NCBI GenBank assembly: GCA_030272155.1
Contig: CP126198.1
Coordinates: 3,100,001 to 3,164,000 of the forward strand
From: Tetradesmus obliquus
Taxonomy: Eukaryota > Chlorophyta > Chlorophyceae > Sphaeropleales > Scenedesmaceae
Direction: 5' to 3'
DNA length: 64,000 nucleotides
The notes beneath the pieces are model-generated. The model did not search any database. It had not been told where the DNA came from and saw nothing but the letters and a program-made list of their open reading frames with translations. How positions within the stretch are numbered: the stretch's first letter is position 1; the number at the start of each line of letters is the position of its first letter. Made by a program: the position numbers and the translations under genes. This document shows positions 1 to 12,680 of the stretch, one piece after another.

Positions 1-842
1 AGTATGTGATCGGTGCCTGGCGTATTCATGGCTGTTGGGTTTGTTGTTCTGGTATGCACTTGTGCATGTCTGTTTCATGGCAAGCGTACGTCGGTGCCTG
101 CAGGCTAGTTCATGTTGTGGTGCAATCCGTGGACCAGTGTTGCTGTGCAGCACGCTGAGCAGTGGTTTTGAGCTCACCAGGCACCGCACCTGTAGTGGTG
201 ATTAGGTACATACTAGGTGACCAGCTCTCCGTGCAGGCTTGCATTCGCTGCAAGCAAGCTCTTGAGTTGAGGGCGGCATAAAGCCTGCTGGTCAAGCACC
301 AGTCGATGCATCTGCATTGCATTTTTTACTGCGTGAGAAAGGGTGGAATCTTTGCCGTGCACTGAGATTATGGCAGGCTTCATAGGTGTGGCCAAGGCCT
401 TGCCTTGAAGCCAAGCAGGATGTCCCAGTTATGTTCAGCTCTGTATGCCCCTACTCCCGCCTGGTATGTTTGCAGCCCTGCATCTGAACAGCATCCCTTG
501 CTATATGGTTGGAGATGGCATGCAGAACATGTAGGCCAGCTACAGCACACGTGTGTCGCCGAGGGTTCGCAGGTGTCGTCCGTAACCAGGTCTGATCCTG
601 CAGGGTTCAGCAAAGAATGACTAGTCATTAGTATACGGCATGGCATCGACCCTCTTTGAACATCTTGCGGTGCAGCGTCCTTTATAATCTTGTCTTTCTG
701 TGTAGAACACCCCAGCATCAGGCTTAACAGGACGCCCAGGTCACCTTATCTTCCTCTCGCACCCGTACTCGCCGTAGAGCTCAGCAGTTTACTTGGCTGC
801 CAAAAAGACCTTCTTACCAACAAGGATGCTATCTGAAACGTA
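1..842. other. No gene seen; 5' flank of tandem array
   Basis: I see no convincing coding region here. Open frames on both strands lack splice-consistent structure or any recognisable domain. From about 690 onward the sequence resembles the DNA upstream of the second and third array genes (near 3930 and 6490), so the duplicated unit of the array probably begins about here and may include the promoter of the first gene. Confidence 0.5.
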
Positions 843-1651
843 ATGTGGTTCCGTTGCGCCGCGAAAGCTTCGCTGAGCGCTCTCAAGGGTTCGTCCAAGT
901 GGCAGACCCGCTGCAAGCACCTGGTTGATGAATGGCAAACTGGCCGCCCTACCCAAACCAGCTTGTCTGTTGTATGCGGTGGCAATGTGGCCAAGCAAGG
1001 GGTGAGTGCTGGCCGCAGCACTGAGAGGGCACAGCACTTGCAGAGTGGAGTTGTCCAAGAAACCTTGCTGCTGGCAGTTGTTGAGCAGCTGATGATGTCC
1101 ACAGCTTTGGCTAACCTGGCAGGCCATGGGCAGAGCTGTTTTGCTCTGCTCGAAGCTCCATCCTCGTGTGCAGCATATGGCATATGCAGTACCGCGCATC
1201 AACAGGCAGCGCAGAGGCATTGCCCAAGCCAACGCGCTCCAGCTGTGTTAATCTAGACTAACACCTGCACATCAAGCATCAATTACATGGTCCTTACGGT
1301 AGAGATAATCAGCATTGCACAGACAAGGTAGCACCAGACCAGCAATGCTGTTGCGCCGAAGCAGCCGCGCACCCAGCGCACAGCTGTGCATATGTTATTG
1401 AATACCAACGACCTGCAACCTTCTGCTCCAAATGCAGGCTTTTGGCCTTCAGCTGCACTCACTCACAACTGCACCCGCAGTGCCACTGGTGGAGCAAGTG
1501 CTCAGCACATCAGTGTGGGCAGCAGCTATTGACCCTAGTCCAAGGTTTGCCTGCAAGCCTGCCACACTATTCGCAAGCAGCTGGGCCTCCACCCTGCAGG
1601 TCGTCAGGCAGGGCCGCCAGCTCAGCAGCATAGCAGGACCATCCCAAGATG

Positions 1652-1695
<44 letters not shown>

Positions 1696-2679
1696 CGCCC
1701 ACGTGGGCGCCCACCAGTGCGGCGGCCGGCTGCCAGCCACTCGCCACAGCAGCCGCCACAGGAGCAGATACAGCAGCAGCCATGGCAACAGCCACAGCAG
1801 CAGCAACAGCAACAGCTACAGCCGCAGCCATGGCAGCAGCCGCCACAGCAGCCATGGCAGCAACCACAGCACCAGCCACAGCAGCAGCAGCAGCAGCAGC
1901 GGCGGCAGCCACAGCACCATCCTGAGCCTTACTCAGTGCCTGCAGCAGCTGCGAGCAGCAACCACCAAGCTGCAGCACCACAGCGAGTGCAGTATGAAGC
2001 CTATTCAGAGGAAGAGGCGCTGCAGTTGGCCACACAGGAAATGGGCATTGCAAACGCCCGAGTCACACACCCGCAGCAGTGGCATGCAGCGCTAGAGCTC
2101 ATGAATGATGTTGCTGCTGACAGCGCGTTCTCAGCCGGCAACCGCGACCTTCACAGCATGCGCTGGGTGTTTGCAAGGGTCCGATTGTCAGTCAAGGCAC
2201 CAGAGGGCGGCTTCAGGGTGCCCCCACTGGCGCTGCTGTTGGTGTCTGCGGAGTCGCCTATCAGGGAGGGGCGCTGCCGGCAGCTGGCACAGGTTGATGT
2301 TACTGCGCTGCAGCTGAACGCACAGGGCTTCCCTGTCCAGTGTGCACCCAGCCCATCAACACTGCTATGGGCCATCATGCCAGTGGGACGCCCGACATCT
2401 ACCAGCTACACACAGTTGCTGCATGTCAAGGACGACAGGCAGCCGTGGTATCCGTCAAGATGGACCACCTGCGAGCCAGGTTGGATGCAGCTGCTAACAT
2501 GGCTGAAGCGTATGTACACCATGCCTGCCACACGCATGCGTAAGGCGGTGCGCTTAGCTGAGCGGCGGCGTGCTGCTGCTGGCAGCACAGCTCAGCTGCC
2601 TGCTGCTGGCCACGTCGCTGGGGCAGCTGCAAGCGCCCGTGCTTCTGCAGTGCAGTCCAGCGCAGCAGCTAGTGATGGC

Positions 2680-2714
<35 letters not shown>

Positions 2715-3048
2715 CAGCTACAGCAGCGGCAGTGGTGCCAGCAGTGCCAGCGACACAATGGGCAGTGCACAGGAGCAGCAGGAGCAGCAGCAGCAGCAGC
2801 AGCTGCTGCTGCTGCTGGACGAAGCTGAGCTGTTCCTGCTGTGCAAGATACGAGAGCTTGCAGAGCCACCGCAGCAGGCGCTTCGGCTGAAAGCAGCTGT
2901 GCACAAGCTGAGGCATGAAGCAGCAAGCTCGCCAGTTATGCATGCTTTTAAACTGCACTACGAGTACGCCCGCATTTGGGCAGGTGCAGATGAGCACAGG
3001 ACGCACCTGCAGGATGAGATCAAACAGCTGCTGGATCGTCTAGCCTAG
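843..3048 (+). CDS. Array paralogue 1, unknown Gln/Ser/Ala-rich protein
   Basis: Function not recognised. The model has two exons, 843-1001 and 1438-3048 (589 residues); both junctions are phase 0 (donor GGTGAGTG, acceptor AATGCAG). The small first exon encodes a Cys/Lys/Ser-rich leader that could be an organelle-targeting sequence (inference). The large exon has a poly-Ala/poly-Gln stretch near its start, then a conserved core beginning [16 protein letters not shown], followed by THPQQW, DLHSMRW and QGFPVQC motifs. A Ser-rich spacer follows, then a helical C-terminal domain ([22 protein letters not shown], ending in [10 protein letters not shown]). The core and tail are shared with the three downstream genes, which shows they are selected protein rather than chance open frames. 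If exon 1 is wrong, translation could instead start at the ATG at 1432. The 3' flank is itself locally duplicated. Confidence 0.7.
1654..1693 (+). repeat. CAG/GCA tract in coding exon
   Basis: About 13 uninterrupted CAG units, read in this gene as poly-Ala (GCA frame). It is followed by looser CAG-rich sequence to about 1905 read as Gln/Pro-rich protein. The other three paralogues lack this N-terminal block, so it is an expansion private to the first copy. Confidence 0.85.
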
Positions 3049-3051
3049 ACG

Positions 3052-3600
3052 GTACTTGTGCATTGCGGGGGAACACCTGGTCTGGTAGCTACCATTGAGT
3101 CGCGGTTTGCGGTGATTACAATCCAGCTCTGCTTGTTGTTGACGCATGTGGTTGTTGAGCCCCCAGCTGTACTGCAGCCTGGGGCTGTCGCCCTGTGACA
3201 ACCTGCAGGCCTTCTGGGACGTTTGCCACAGCACAGGTGGCTTTGCGGGCTGGGTATCCCTGCATGTAGGTTGATGCTGGAGGCAAGGACTGCAGGGTCG
3301 GGCATTGCATGGCGTGTTAAACAGCTGCTTGACACATTGCTTGTGCATCAGGGGTGGCAAGTGGTCTGGTAGCTACCTGTAGGGTTGTGCGGTGTTATAA
3401 GCCGGCGCTGCATGTGCGTGACACATTTAGTTGTTGAGCCTCCAGCTGCACTGCAGCTTGGGGCTGTTGCCCGGCAGGCGTTGTGCGCTGTTTCAGCATA
3501 GGTGGTTCTGCGCGCTGGGCAGTTCTGCAGGCATGTAGGTGGGTGCTGAAGAGAATGGCTGCAGGGTGAGGCATTGCATGTTCAACACGCAAGTTGTATC
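3052..3600 (+). repeat. Diverged direct duplication in 3' flank
   Basis: The segment 3052-3330 is repeated in diverged form at about 3340-3600. Both copies carry TGGTCTGGTAGCTACC, TTGTTGAGCC and CTGGGGCTGT-like blocks in the same order. A single copy lies behind the second array gene at about 5900-6170, so the extra copy arose after or during array expansion. No coding function is apparent. Confidence 0.65.
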
Positions 3601-4138
3601 GGTTGTTGTGTACAAGGCACTGCAAATACCACATGCATCTCGCCTGCTTGGCAATACTCTTTAGCAATACTTGAGCACATATGCGGCAACATGAGCAGCC
3701 CCCCACCGTGTCTGCCATCAGCCATTGAAGCAATGCTGCTTCAATGCAGCAGCAGCATGCACCAGCGCACCTGTTGTAAAGGGTGCACTCACCAGGAGGG
3801 CTGTGACATGTCAGACTTTTCATATGTATCAGTTGTCGTGCAATGTAAGTTTGTTGTCGCAGTTGAACCTGGCAGGCTGGTTCCTGTTGGGGAGCTCGAC
3901 TCATAAGGTGATCATCCAATGTTCGCATCTGTCACATCTTGTCGCCCGCACCCGTAACCGCCGCGAAGTCAAACACCTTGATGTGCTTGGCTCTTTAGTA
4001 GCCGCCTAACCTTCACTGCCTTGCTATTTGAAGGGAGATTATTCAGTCGCATCGAGCCCTAGGCCTCAATCAGCCTTATCGAGCCTTGACTCTCAACTGA
4101 TCGCTCTCACAGTAGCGTCCAAGTGGCAGCCATCCAGC

Positions 4139-5898
4139 ATGGGCCTAGCTGGCGCACGGCAAACTGGCCTCCTTCGTCAGACCACGGCTTCTGTAATATG
4201 CGGCTGCAAATTGTTCAAGCAGCGGGTGAGTGCTGACAGCAGCACTGTAGAGCACTTGGAGAACCGGGCTCTGCAGATACGTCCAATGCTTGCTCAGCAG
4301 CTTCTGATGCCAGTGAAGAGTCGCTGATTGACGGTTGTGGCACAAACACACGTGCTTCTCGCAACATCAACCTCAAGCTAATGTGCAGTGAAGCATTGGT
4401 GTGAGCAGCAATGCTGACACAAAAGGCAGTGCAGCAGAAGTGCGTAAGGGAACAGGTGCAAGCACCATTGGGCTGTACAAGAGAGAACGCATGTATACAT
4501 GGCAACTCAGCGCACACGCGCATTACGCTGACAAGGGACACTGCCTTTGTTGCTGCACAGCACAGCCTGTTGATGATTAGCACAGCCTGTCCATGTACAT
4601 GTCTGTACAGGCAGCGCGGGCAGCAGGACTGTTACCCACAGCCCCTCTGCATTCACTGCATGTCTGTGACCACGCCATGTCAAATGCTGCAATTGCAGGC
4701 TTCCAAGTTGCAGCTGCGCCAACTCGCCAATGCACCTGCAGCACCGGTCGTGCAGCTGGCACATCGCACTTTGGTGTGTGCAGCAGCCATGCGCAGGCGC
4801 ACCGAAGAGTATAAAGCATACTCAGAGGAAGAGGCCCTGCAGTTGGCCGCACAGGAGATGCGCATACCAGACGTCCAAGCCACACACCCGCAGCAGTGGG
4901 CTGCAGCGCTAGAGCTCATGCGTGATGTTGCTGCTGGCAGCGCTGCTGAGAGCGCTGCAGCAGGACGCAGCCCCGACCTCCACAGCATGCGCTGGCTTGT
5001 TGCGAGGATTGAACCAACAGTCAAGGCACCAGAAGGCGATTTCAAACTGCCACGTATGATGCTGCTGCTGTTTTCTGGGGAGCTGTCTGCAGTTGAGGGG
5101 CAGTTGGCACAGCTGGATGAGATCATAGCAGTGCAGCTGGATGTACAGGGCTTCCCTGTCCAGTGTGCACGCAGCCCGACCGCGCTGCTGCGGGCCATCT
5201 TGGGGCGCAAGGCCAGTTACAGTGGCATGCTGATGGTCAAGGACCGCAGGCAGCAGGCATGCAAGCCGACAGGACCAAGCTACACGCCAGGGTGGCTCGG
5301 GCTGAGGACATGGCAGCAGCGTAAGTACACCATTCCAGCCACAGGCAGGCGTAGAGTGGTGCTGTCGGCTGAGCGGCAGCTTGCTGCTGCTGGCAGCACA
5401 GCTCAGCTGCCTGCTTCTGCCCACGTTGCTGATGCAGCTGCCAGCACCAGTCCCGCTGCTGTGCAGCCCAGCGCAGCTGCTAGTGATGGCAGTGGCAGCA
5501 ACAACAGCAGCAGCGGCAGTGTGGCCAGCACAACGGGCAATGCACAGGAGGAGGAGGAGGAGCAGCAGCAGCAGCAGGAGCAGCAGCAGCACCACCACCA
5601 CCACCACCACCACCTTCAGCAGCCCCAGCAGCAGCGGGAGAAGCAGCAGCCACAGCAGCAGCTGCTGGATGAAGCTGAGCTGTTCTTGCTGCGCGCAATA
5701 CGTGAGCTCTCAGAGCCACCGCAGCAGGCGCTTCGGCTGAAAGCAGCTGTGCACAAGCTGAGGCATGAAGCAGCAAGCTCGCCAGCAATGCATGCTTTTC
5801 AGGTGCACTACGAGTACGCCCGCATTTGGGCAGGTGCAGAGGAGTACAGGCAGCACTTGCAGGATGAGATCAAACAGCTGCTGAATCGTCTAGCGTAA
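4139..5898 (+). CDS. Array paralogue 2, unknown Gln/Ser/Ala-rich protein
   Basis: Second member of the tandem family; function not recognised. Two-exon model 4139-4225 and 4699-5898 (428 residues), phase 0, donor GGTGAGTG after the CAG CGG codons and acceptor AATTGCAG. Exon 1 reads as a short Gly/Ala/Gln/Thr/Arg leader ending LFKQR, almost identical to that of paralogue 3. Exon 2 has the shared core ([39 protein letters not shown]) and the helical tail ending [10 protein letters not shown]. The spacer carries Glu, Gln and a run of about eight His residues rather than pure Ser. An upstream in-frame ATG at 4411 would give a longer single-exon protein, but that segment is not conserved in copies 1 and 4. 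Confidence 0.7.
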
Positions 5899-6672
5899 AC
5901 GGTACTTGTGCATTGCAGGGAAACACGTGGTCTGGTGGGTTCCTTTGCATTGCGGTGTGTATAAGCCGGCGCTGCTTGTTGTTTACACAAGTGGTTGTTG
6001 AGGCGCCAGCTGTACTGCATCCTGAGGCTGTCGCCCTGTGACCACCTGTAGGCCTTTTTAATTGTTTGCCACAGCACAGGTGGCTTTTGCAGGCCGGGTA
6101 TCCCTGCATGTAGGTTGATGCTGGAGGCAAAAATTGCAGGGTCGAGCATTGCATGGTGTGTTCAACATACAAGATGTAGCGGTTGTTGTGTACAACACTG
6201 CCAAACACAAAAGTGTGGCACCTGCTTGGCAACACTGTTTGCAGCACTTGAGCACCTCTGCAGCAACATGAGAAGCCCCGCACTGTGTCTGCCGTTGAAC
6301 TTGAGAAGCAGCAGCATGCACCAGCGCACCTGTTTTAAAGGGTGCACTCACCAGGAGAGCTGTGACGTGTCAGACATTCAGATTCAACAGAAGTCGTGCA
6401 ATGTAAGCTGTTTGTTGTCGCAGTTGAGTCTGACAGGCTGGTTCCTGTTTGGGAGCTCGCCTCATGAGGTGATCATCCAATGTTGGCATCTTGTCGCCCG
6501 CACCCGTAACCGCCGCGAAGTCCAACACCTTGATGTGCTTGGCTCTCCAGTAGCACCTCAACCTTGACTGCCTTGCTATGTAAAGGCAGATGGTTCAATC
6601 CCGTCCAGCCCTAGGCCTTACTCAGCCTTATCGAGCCTTGATTCTCGACTGATTGCTCTCACAACAGCGTCC

Positions 6673-8049
6673 ATGTGGCAGCCATCCAGCACGTGCCTAG
6701 CCGGCGCACGGCAAACTGGCCTCCTCCGTCAGACCACGGCTTCTGTAGTATGCGGCTGCAAATTGTTCAAGCAGCGGGTGAGTGCTGGCAGCAGCACTGC
6801 AGAGCAGAGCACTTGGAGAATTGGGCTCTCCAGATACGTTCAATACTGAAGTATTGAGCTGGCTGAGCAAACTCTTATGCCAGAAAGGGGCGCCTATGGC
6901 TGGATTTAGCACATACACGTGCTGCAGTGCTCGCAACAGCACCCTCAGGGTAATGTGCAGTGAAACATTGGTGTGAGCAGCACTGCTGACACAAAAGGCA
7001 GTGCAGCAGAAGTGCGAAAGGAAACAGATGGAAGCACCATTGGGCTGTACAAGAGAAAAAACATGTATATATGGCAAATCAGTGCACACGCACACTTTGC
7101 TGACAAGGGACACTGCCTTTGTTGCTGCACAGCACAGCCTATCCATGTACATGTATGTACAGGCAGCACCGGCAGCAGGACTGCCACCCACAGCCCCTCT
7201 GCATTCAGTGCATGCCTGTGACCATGCCATGTCAAATGCTGCAACTGCAGGCTTCCAGTTTGCAGCTGCGCCAACCCACCAACCCATGTGCAGTACCGCT
7301 GGTGCAGCTGGCGCCCCGCTCGTTGGTGCGCGCAGCAGCCGGGCGTAGGCGCACCCAGGTGGCAGCAGCACTGCCTGAGCAGCATGAAGCCTACTCTGAG
7401 GAAGAGGCGTTGCAGTACACTACACAGGAGATGGGCATACCAGATGCCCAAGCTACACACCCGCAGCAATGGTCTGCAGCAATAGAGTTTATGATATGTA
7501 TTGCTGCTGACACCGCTACAGCAGCACACAACCGCGACCTTCTCAGCATGCGGTGGCTAGCTGCAAGGGTTGGACCGTCAACGAAGCCACCAGAGGGTGA
7601 CCTTATGTTGCCATCAACGCTGCTGCTGCTGGTGTCTGGGCAGTTGCTTACAAGGGAGGGGGAGCTAGCACAGCTAGATGATATCATTGCAGTGCAGCTG
7701 AATGAGCAGGGCTTCCCTGTCCAGTCTGTACCCAAGCCCACTGTACTGCTGGAGGCCATCTTAGGACGCCCGGTTCTAAACTTCAAAGGCTTGCTGCGTG
7801 TGAAGGACCCCCGGCAGCAGCTGCACAGCCGAGTCAAGAACTACATGCCAGATTGGATTGGGCTGTTAACGTGGCAGGCCCGTCTGTACACCACGCGCTC
7901 CCCACGCAGGAGTAAGGTGGTGCTGCCAGCTGAGGGGCCTGAAGCTGCTGGCAGCATGGCGCAGCTGCCTGCTGCTTGCCACGCTGCTGGCGCAGCTGCC
8001 AGCAGCAGTGCCGCTGCTGCGCAGCCCAGCGCAGCAGCTAGTGATGGCG

Positions 8050-8085
<36 letters not shown>

Positions 8086-8408
8086 GCAGCTTCAGCTACA
8101 GCAGCGGCGGTGCGACCAGCAGCCCAGTGATCATTGCGGAAGAGCAGCAGCAGCAGCAGCAGCAGCAGCTGCTGCATGAAGAGCTGTTCTTGCTGCGCAC
8201 AATGCGCGAGCTTGCAGCACCAAAAGAGCAGCTGCGCAGGCTGAAAGCAGCAATGCACCGGTTGAGGCAGGAGCCGCCAGGCTCGCCAGCAATGGATGCC
8301 TTCAGATTGCACTACTGGTATGCCCGTGGATTTGCAGGTGCAGAGGAGTACAGGAAGGACTTGCAGGATGAGATAGAGCAGCTGTTGGATGACGCAGCTG
8401 CATGCTAA
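6673..8408 (+). CDS. Array paralogue 3, unknown Gln/Ser/Ala-rich protein
   Basis: Third family member; function not recognised. Two exons, 6673-6777 and 7251-8408 (420 residues), phase 0, with the same leader ending LFKQR and the same acceptor sequence context (AACTGCAG) as paralogue 2. The core ([34 protein letters not shown]) and C-terminal helices ([31 protein letters not shown]) are retained. The tail ends LLDDAAAC rather than LLxRLA. The spacer is Ser-rich from AGC repeats. DNA from about 6580 to 7250 is closely related to 4030-4700 in copy 2, including non-coding parts, so copies 2 and 3 are the youngest duplicate pair. Confidence 0.7.
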
Positions 8409-9167
8409 GGGGTGATGATGTGGTTGAGAGCTACCCTGCGTACCACTTGTTGAGGGGCATTGTGTGGTGCGTGTACGTGCTGCAGATTGATGAGCCAACA
8501 GCCGCACTGCAAATGAGTCTGCATCCTAGGCAAATTCAATCTGAAAGTTTCAGCCTTCGGTGCCACGGCACAGCTGGCATTGCAATTCAAGTTTGTGTTG
8601 CATGCTGCTGGATAGTTACTGCAGGGTCAAGCTTGGCATGGTCTGTTGTAGCGTTTGGCACGAATGTCCATGTGATACAGCACTGGCAAACAGAATCTGT
8701 ATGCATCACTGCCGTGCAGAAGGATCTCCTGGGAGGACACAGCACTGGCATGGCAGTACTGCGAGTGGCATCTTTACTAGTGGCATAAGGCATGCAGTAC
8801 ATGTGCAAGCCAGTACCTCTGCTGAGGCATTGGCTCTGCTGTGATGTACCTTGATGATTAATTTTGCGCTTGAGAGTCCTAACAGTGCTATTACACTCGT
8901 GCTCATCATGATCGATGTTCACGAGTGTTGATCTTTCACGTGTAACAACGTTGGATCTCGGTAAGGGTTTCTTGACCTTCCTATAGCCAAGCGCCCTCTT
9001 GGACGGCCGTAGAAAGCAATGGTTTTGATCTGATTTGCAGCTGGACTGAATGGCGTGCACGTTGAGTGGGTGCCGGGGCGGCTCTAAGGACACTAGCGTA
9101 TAGTAGTGCAAATCAGTTGGACTCAGCATCATCCGCACTCGTGCACAATAGCAATAGCTGCTATAGA
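8409..9167. other. Spacer between array genes 3 and 4; nothing seen
   Basis: No coding exon or structured element was recognised. It lacks the long, well-conserved upstream block shared by copies 2 and 3, consistent with copy 4 being the oldest or most diverged member. Confidence 0.45.
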
Positions 9168-11000
9168 ATGAACTTGAATTGCTTCAGCCAACGCTGTGCT
9201 CACCCATTGGCACAGCGGCACAGAGGAGTCTCTACATTGTCTCAGGGGGTAAGTGCTGCCAGCAGCACACAGCAGCAGCAGCAGCAGTGGTAACCACGTG
9301 CCAATCTCAAGTTTCCATGAACCTTACATTGCTAGCACCAAGACCTAAAGCTTCAAGTTATAAGTTGCACTCCTCTGGCCTGTCCATCAGCAACTGCTTC
9401 AGCAACAGCAGCATGCTGCGCAGCTGAGACCACAGTAGTGATTGGAAAATCTCTCCAGCAGTGGCAGTAATGCATGCTGCTTGGAAACCATGACCATAAT
9501 ACAATTGCCAGATCATGAAGTGACCGTTGCAGTGTTCTTCACATGCATATCAAGCATGCTGCATCCCTGCATCCCAGTCCAAGGTTCACCTGCAAGCCTG
9601 CCAAACCAAGCATGCCACACTCAGAGCAATTGCCACCGACATTGCAGGTACCCAAGCAGCAATGCCATGTCAGCAATGCAGCAACGCCCTCTCTAAGAAC
9701 AGCACTAGCACCAGCACCAGCAGTGGCACCATCAGTAGCAGTAGCGGCATGGCACAGGCGCAGCGATGGCCCCCACATGTCCCAAGAGCCCCTTGAGCCT
9801 TACTCACCAGCAGAAGCATTGCTCTGGTCAACTCAGCTGAAGGGCTGCAGCAATGCGCAGGCCACACAGCAGCAGCGCTGGAGAGCTGCAGTAGGCTGGA
9901 TGCTGGCCATTCAGCTGGCAGTAACAGCAGACGCTGCAGCAGTTCGAGGACGGCCAGTGAGCAATGCTTACTGGCTGTTGGCTGGCATGCGCGATGTAGC
10001 ACGAGGCACAGTGCCAGTGGCTCTGCTGCTGGTGACGGGCCCGGGTGGGAGGAAGCACGGCTCAAAGCCTTCAGAGCGAAATGACATCGTGGCGCTGTCA
10101 CTAGATGGGGAGGGCTACCCGCTTGAGCGCTCCTCTTCTCCGTCAGCTTTGCTCCAGCAGATCACACGCAATGGTACAAGCTACAAGCAGCAATGGTTTG
10201 TGCAGGATCCCCGCCAGCTGCAGCAGGATGCTGCAGGAGCCGACGCTGGCTGCAGTGAAAGCTGGGTCGTGCTCCAGACTTGGCTGCAGCAGGCGTTTGG
10301 CAGCAGCCAGGCGGGCAGCAATGCAGCGCAGACAAAACACAAGACCTCACAGCAGACAGCAAGCACCAGTAGCACACACGGTGCAGCTTCCAGCAGCAGC
10401 CACGGCAGCAGCAGCGTCTGCGCTGCTGATAGCAGCAGCAGCAGCAGCAGCAGTGCTGCTGCTGGCACCCGCCGCCGCCGCCATGGCCGCGGCGCTGCCG
10501 CTGGCCGTGGCAGCAGTAGCGGTAATTACAGCAATCACAGCAGTAGCAGCGATAGCAGCAGCGGCAGCAGTGGCAGCAGTGACAGCAGTGACAGCAACTG
10601 CAGCAGCACTGCTGGTGATAGCCACAGCACAAGCAGCAGCAGTAGCAGCGGTAGTAACAATAGCAGCAGCATTTGTGCGGGTACAACATTTGCCGCATGC
10701 CCTGGCAAGGATCCCAGCAGCAGTGCAGCAGACAGCATTCAACAGCAGCAGCATGTGCTGCTGGTGAATGCCGCCGACACATACCTGCTGGATGTGCTGC
10801 AGCAGCTGGAAGCGCCTCCAGAGCAGCTGCGCAGGCTGAGGGCGGCCCTGCAGCGTCTGCGGCAGCTGCCGCCTGGCTCACCAGTCGTGGCGGCATTTGA
10901 GCGCCGCCTGCTGTGGGTGCAGGCCTGGTCGGAGAGGGGCTGCAGGGAGGAGCTAGCAGCAGAGGTGCAGCAGCTGCTGGATGAGGTGCTGGCTGAGTAA
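9168..11000 (+). CDS. Array paralogue 4, diverged, Ser-rich
   Basis: Most diverged member of the family; function unknown. Two exons, 9168-9248 and 9648-11000 (477 residues), phase 0, donor GGGTAAGTG and acceptor CATTGCAG. Exon 1 encodes a 27-residue leader (MNLNCFSQRCAHPLAQRHRG...) with Arg, Ser and no acidic residues, which resembles a mitochondrial or plastid targeting peptide. The core keeps EPYSPAEALLWS, a QQRW motif, GEGYPLE for QGFPVQ, and VQDPRQ. A very long Ser/Asn/Gly spacer from AGC repeats follows, then the conserved helical tail (QLEAPPEQLRRLRAALQRL, ending VQQLLDEVLAE). An alternative single-exon start at the ATG at 9543 cannot be excluded. Confidence 0.65.
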
Positions 11001-12680
11001 GCGGTTTTTGGGTTTGTGGTTTTGCAACTTGGTGCCAGCAGCTCAGCTCCTGCAGCAGCAGATTGGCAGATGAAGGGGGCGCACTGTGTTGCTGTGTGCC
11101 ACAGAGTGTTGCTGAGAACAGCATCCGGCAAGATGAGCAGTAGGTGATGACTTCCAAGATGTGAAAATGTGAAAATGTGATGCCAGCAAATTCTTTGCTA
11201 GGCTTGTAAAAATGCCATGCTTCGGCAAGCCTACTTCAGCCCACTCCATGTCATTGTATTCCAGTTGCGCTATTCTTGTATGTTTGGCAGCCGCATGATC
11301 ATGAGTTGCTGGTACTGCTGCAAAACCAGCAACAAAAACGTTCATCCTACCTTACTCTTGCCCTCCTAGTCGGCGCCATAGCCCGAGTCTTGAATGCAAT
11401 CGTGATGCAACATGTGTTTGTTCCGTGCCTAGCCATCAGCAACATGAAGCACTGCAGGGTGCCATGATGTACCCTTCCTATCAATGTAGCACGTTACACG
11501 ACGAAGGTTGTTGTGCCACGTCAGCGCATGTATGCACAAGCTGTGCCACCGGCTGGCACAGCTGCAGCGGAAAACAATGAGGGGAAGAGTACATGTGGGT
11601 CTGGGGCCATCCAGCAACAGTATGAATCACCACAGGATGAAGGCAATATCAGAGAGTTGCAGATATGACAGTAGCCAGTAATTCAAACTCTTGCACGCCA
11701 TACTCTGACGACTAAAACTGACACTCTTAGTGAATTTCCAGCTTTCATACTGATGCCTACACATTGCACTCCGGAGCACATACACAGTGGCGCGAAATTT
11801 CCCGCGATACCCAGCCTGGCCGAGCCAGCTCGCACCACAAATGGCGCAGGCTGTAAGCCGATGAAGCGCATAGAAAATTTATATCATTGTAATTAGTAAC
11901 ACAAAAGCGCACAAGCATGTCGCAACCGACATCAGGGATTCGGCTGGGTCACCTGGTCGTGACTGCAGCAGCAGCATGCAGGTGGCAGTACAGCCCTGCG
12001 CTGCCTCTTTGCAGCCTGACTTGCTGCGTGTCACCACACCCTGGGTGAGAGGCCGTGCGCGGCAGCCGTGCAACAGGTGGCAGGTAGGGCAGCACCCAAA
12101 GGGCAACAGCATAAAGCATAAAGGTCCGCAGTGGTCCTGCGAATTCTGGTGTGCGCCGCATGCGACGCTACAACACTGTACACTTAGCGGGTAGGTGGTT
12201 TTGTATGCTTGGTTACAGTATTGCAAAGTACCACGTCACCGTTGATTGCCTGCCTTGAGCCTCAGTGGCTGGCGGTCTCTGGCAGCTGCCTTGCTTCAAG
12301 TTGCAGCTGTCAACGCACAAGGACGGCAAATGCAAAGTAGATGCGTGATGAGGGCGTGCCTGTGAGTGCCATACGTCAAAATAGGCTGCTCAGATAATGC
12401 TTTTGAGTGCAACGCAGCAACCATAGGTGATGTACATGTGCAGGTGCATTGACCAGAGTGCCCTCAGCCTGCCACTGCACTGGCTGCTGCCAGCAGCCGT
12501 AGTACGGCCCACTGCACACCGACACCAGCTGTGTTCAAACGAGGCATCACCTGCTGCTGCTGGGGCACCTCACAACGCATGCTGCTGGTGCAAACACCTT
12601 CCAACAGTCCAATGATCAAACGGACCACCTCGCGGCATCACCACCTGCTGCTTCTGCTTCTGCTGCTGCTACTGCTGCTG
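11001..12680. other. Convergent intergenic region; nothing recognised
   Basis: Lies between the 3' ends of array gene 4 (plus) and the TMEM50 gene (minus). No exon-like sequence was found. A CTG-rich stretch at 12644-12682 touches the TMEM50 stop codon and reads as CAG-rich 3' UTR on the minus strand. Confidence 0.45.

Larger units (their letters stand above)
690..11000 (+). repeat. Four-unit tandem gene array
   Basis: Four head-to-tail units of about 2-3.3 kb, each holding one two-exon gene of the same family plus related flanks. Conserved landmarks in the first three units are a GCAAACTGGCC block, a GGGTGAGTGCTG donor region and the GCAG acceptor before the large exon. Similarity extends through introns and 3' flanks in units 2 and 3, but only through coding parts in unit 4. 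Confidence 0.75.

Noticed and set aside
6580-6620. tRNA-like B-box string GGTTCAATCCC
   Set aside because: No matching A box, acceptor stem or cloverleaf can be drawn around it.
10162-11157. Minus-strand Cys-rich frame of 331 codons
   Set aside because: It is the complement of the AGC-repeat Ser spacer of array gene 4; the poly-Cys reading is an artefact of GCT/TGC repeats.
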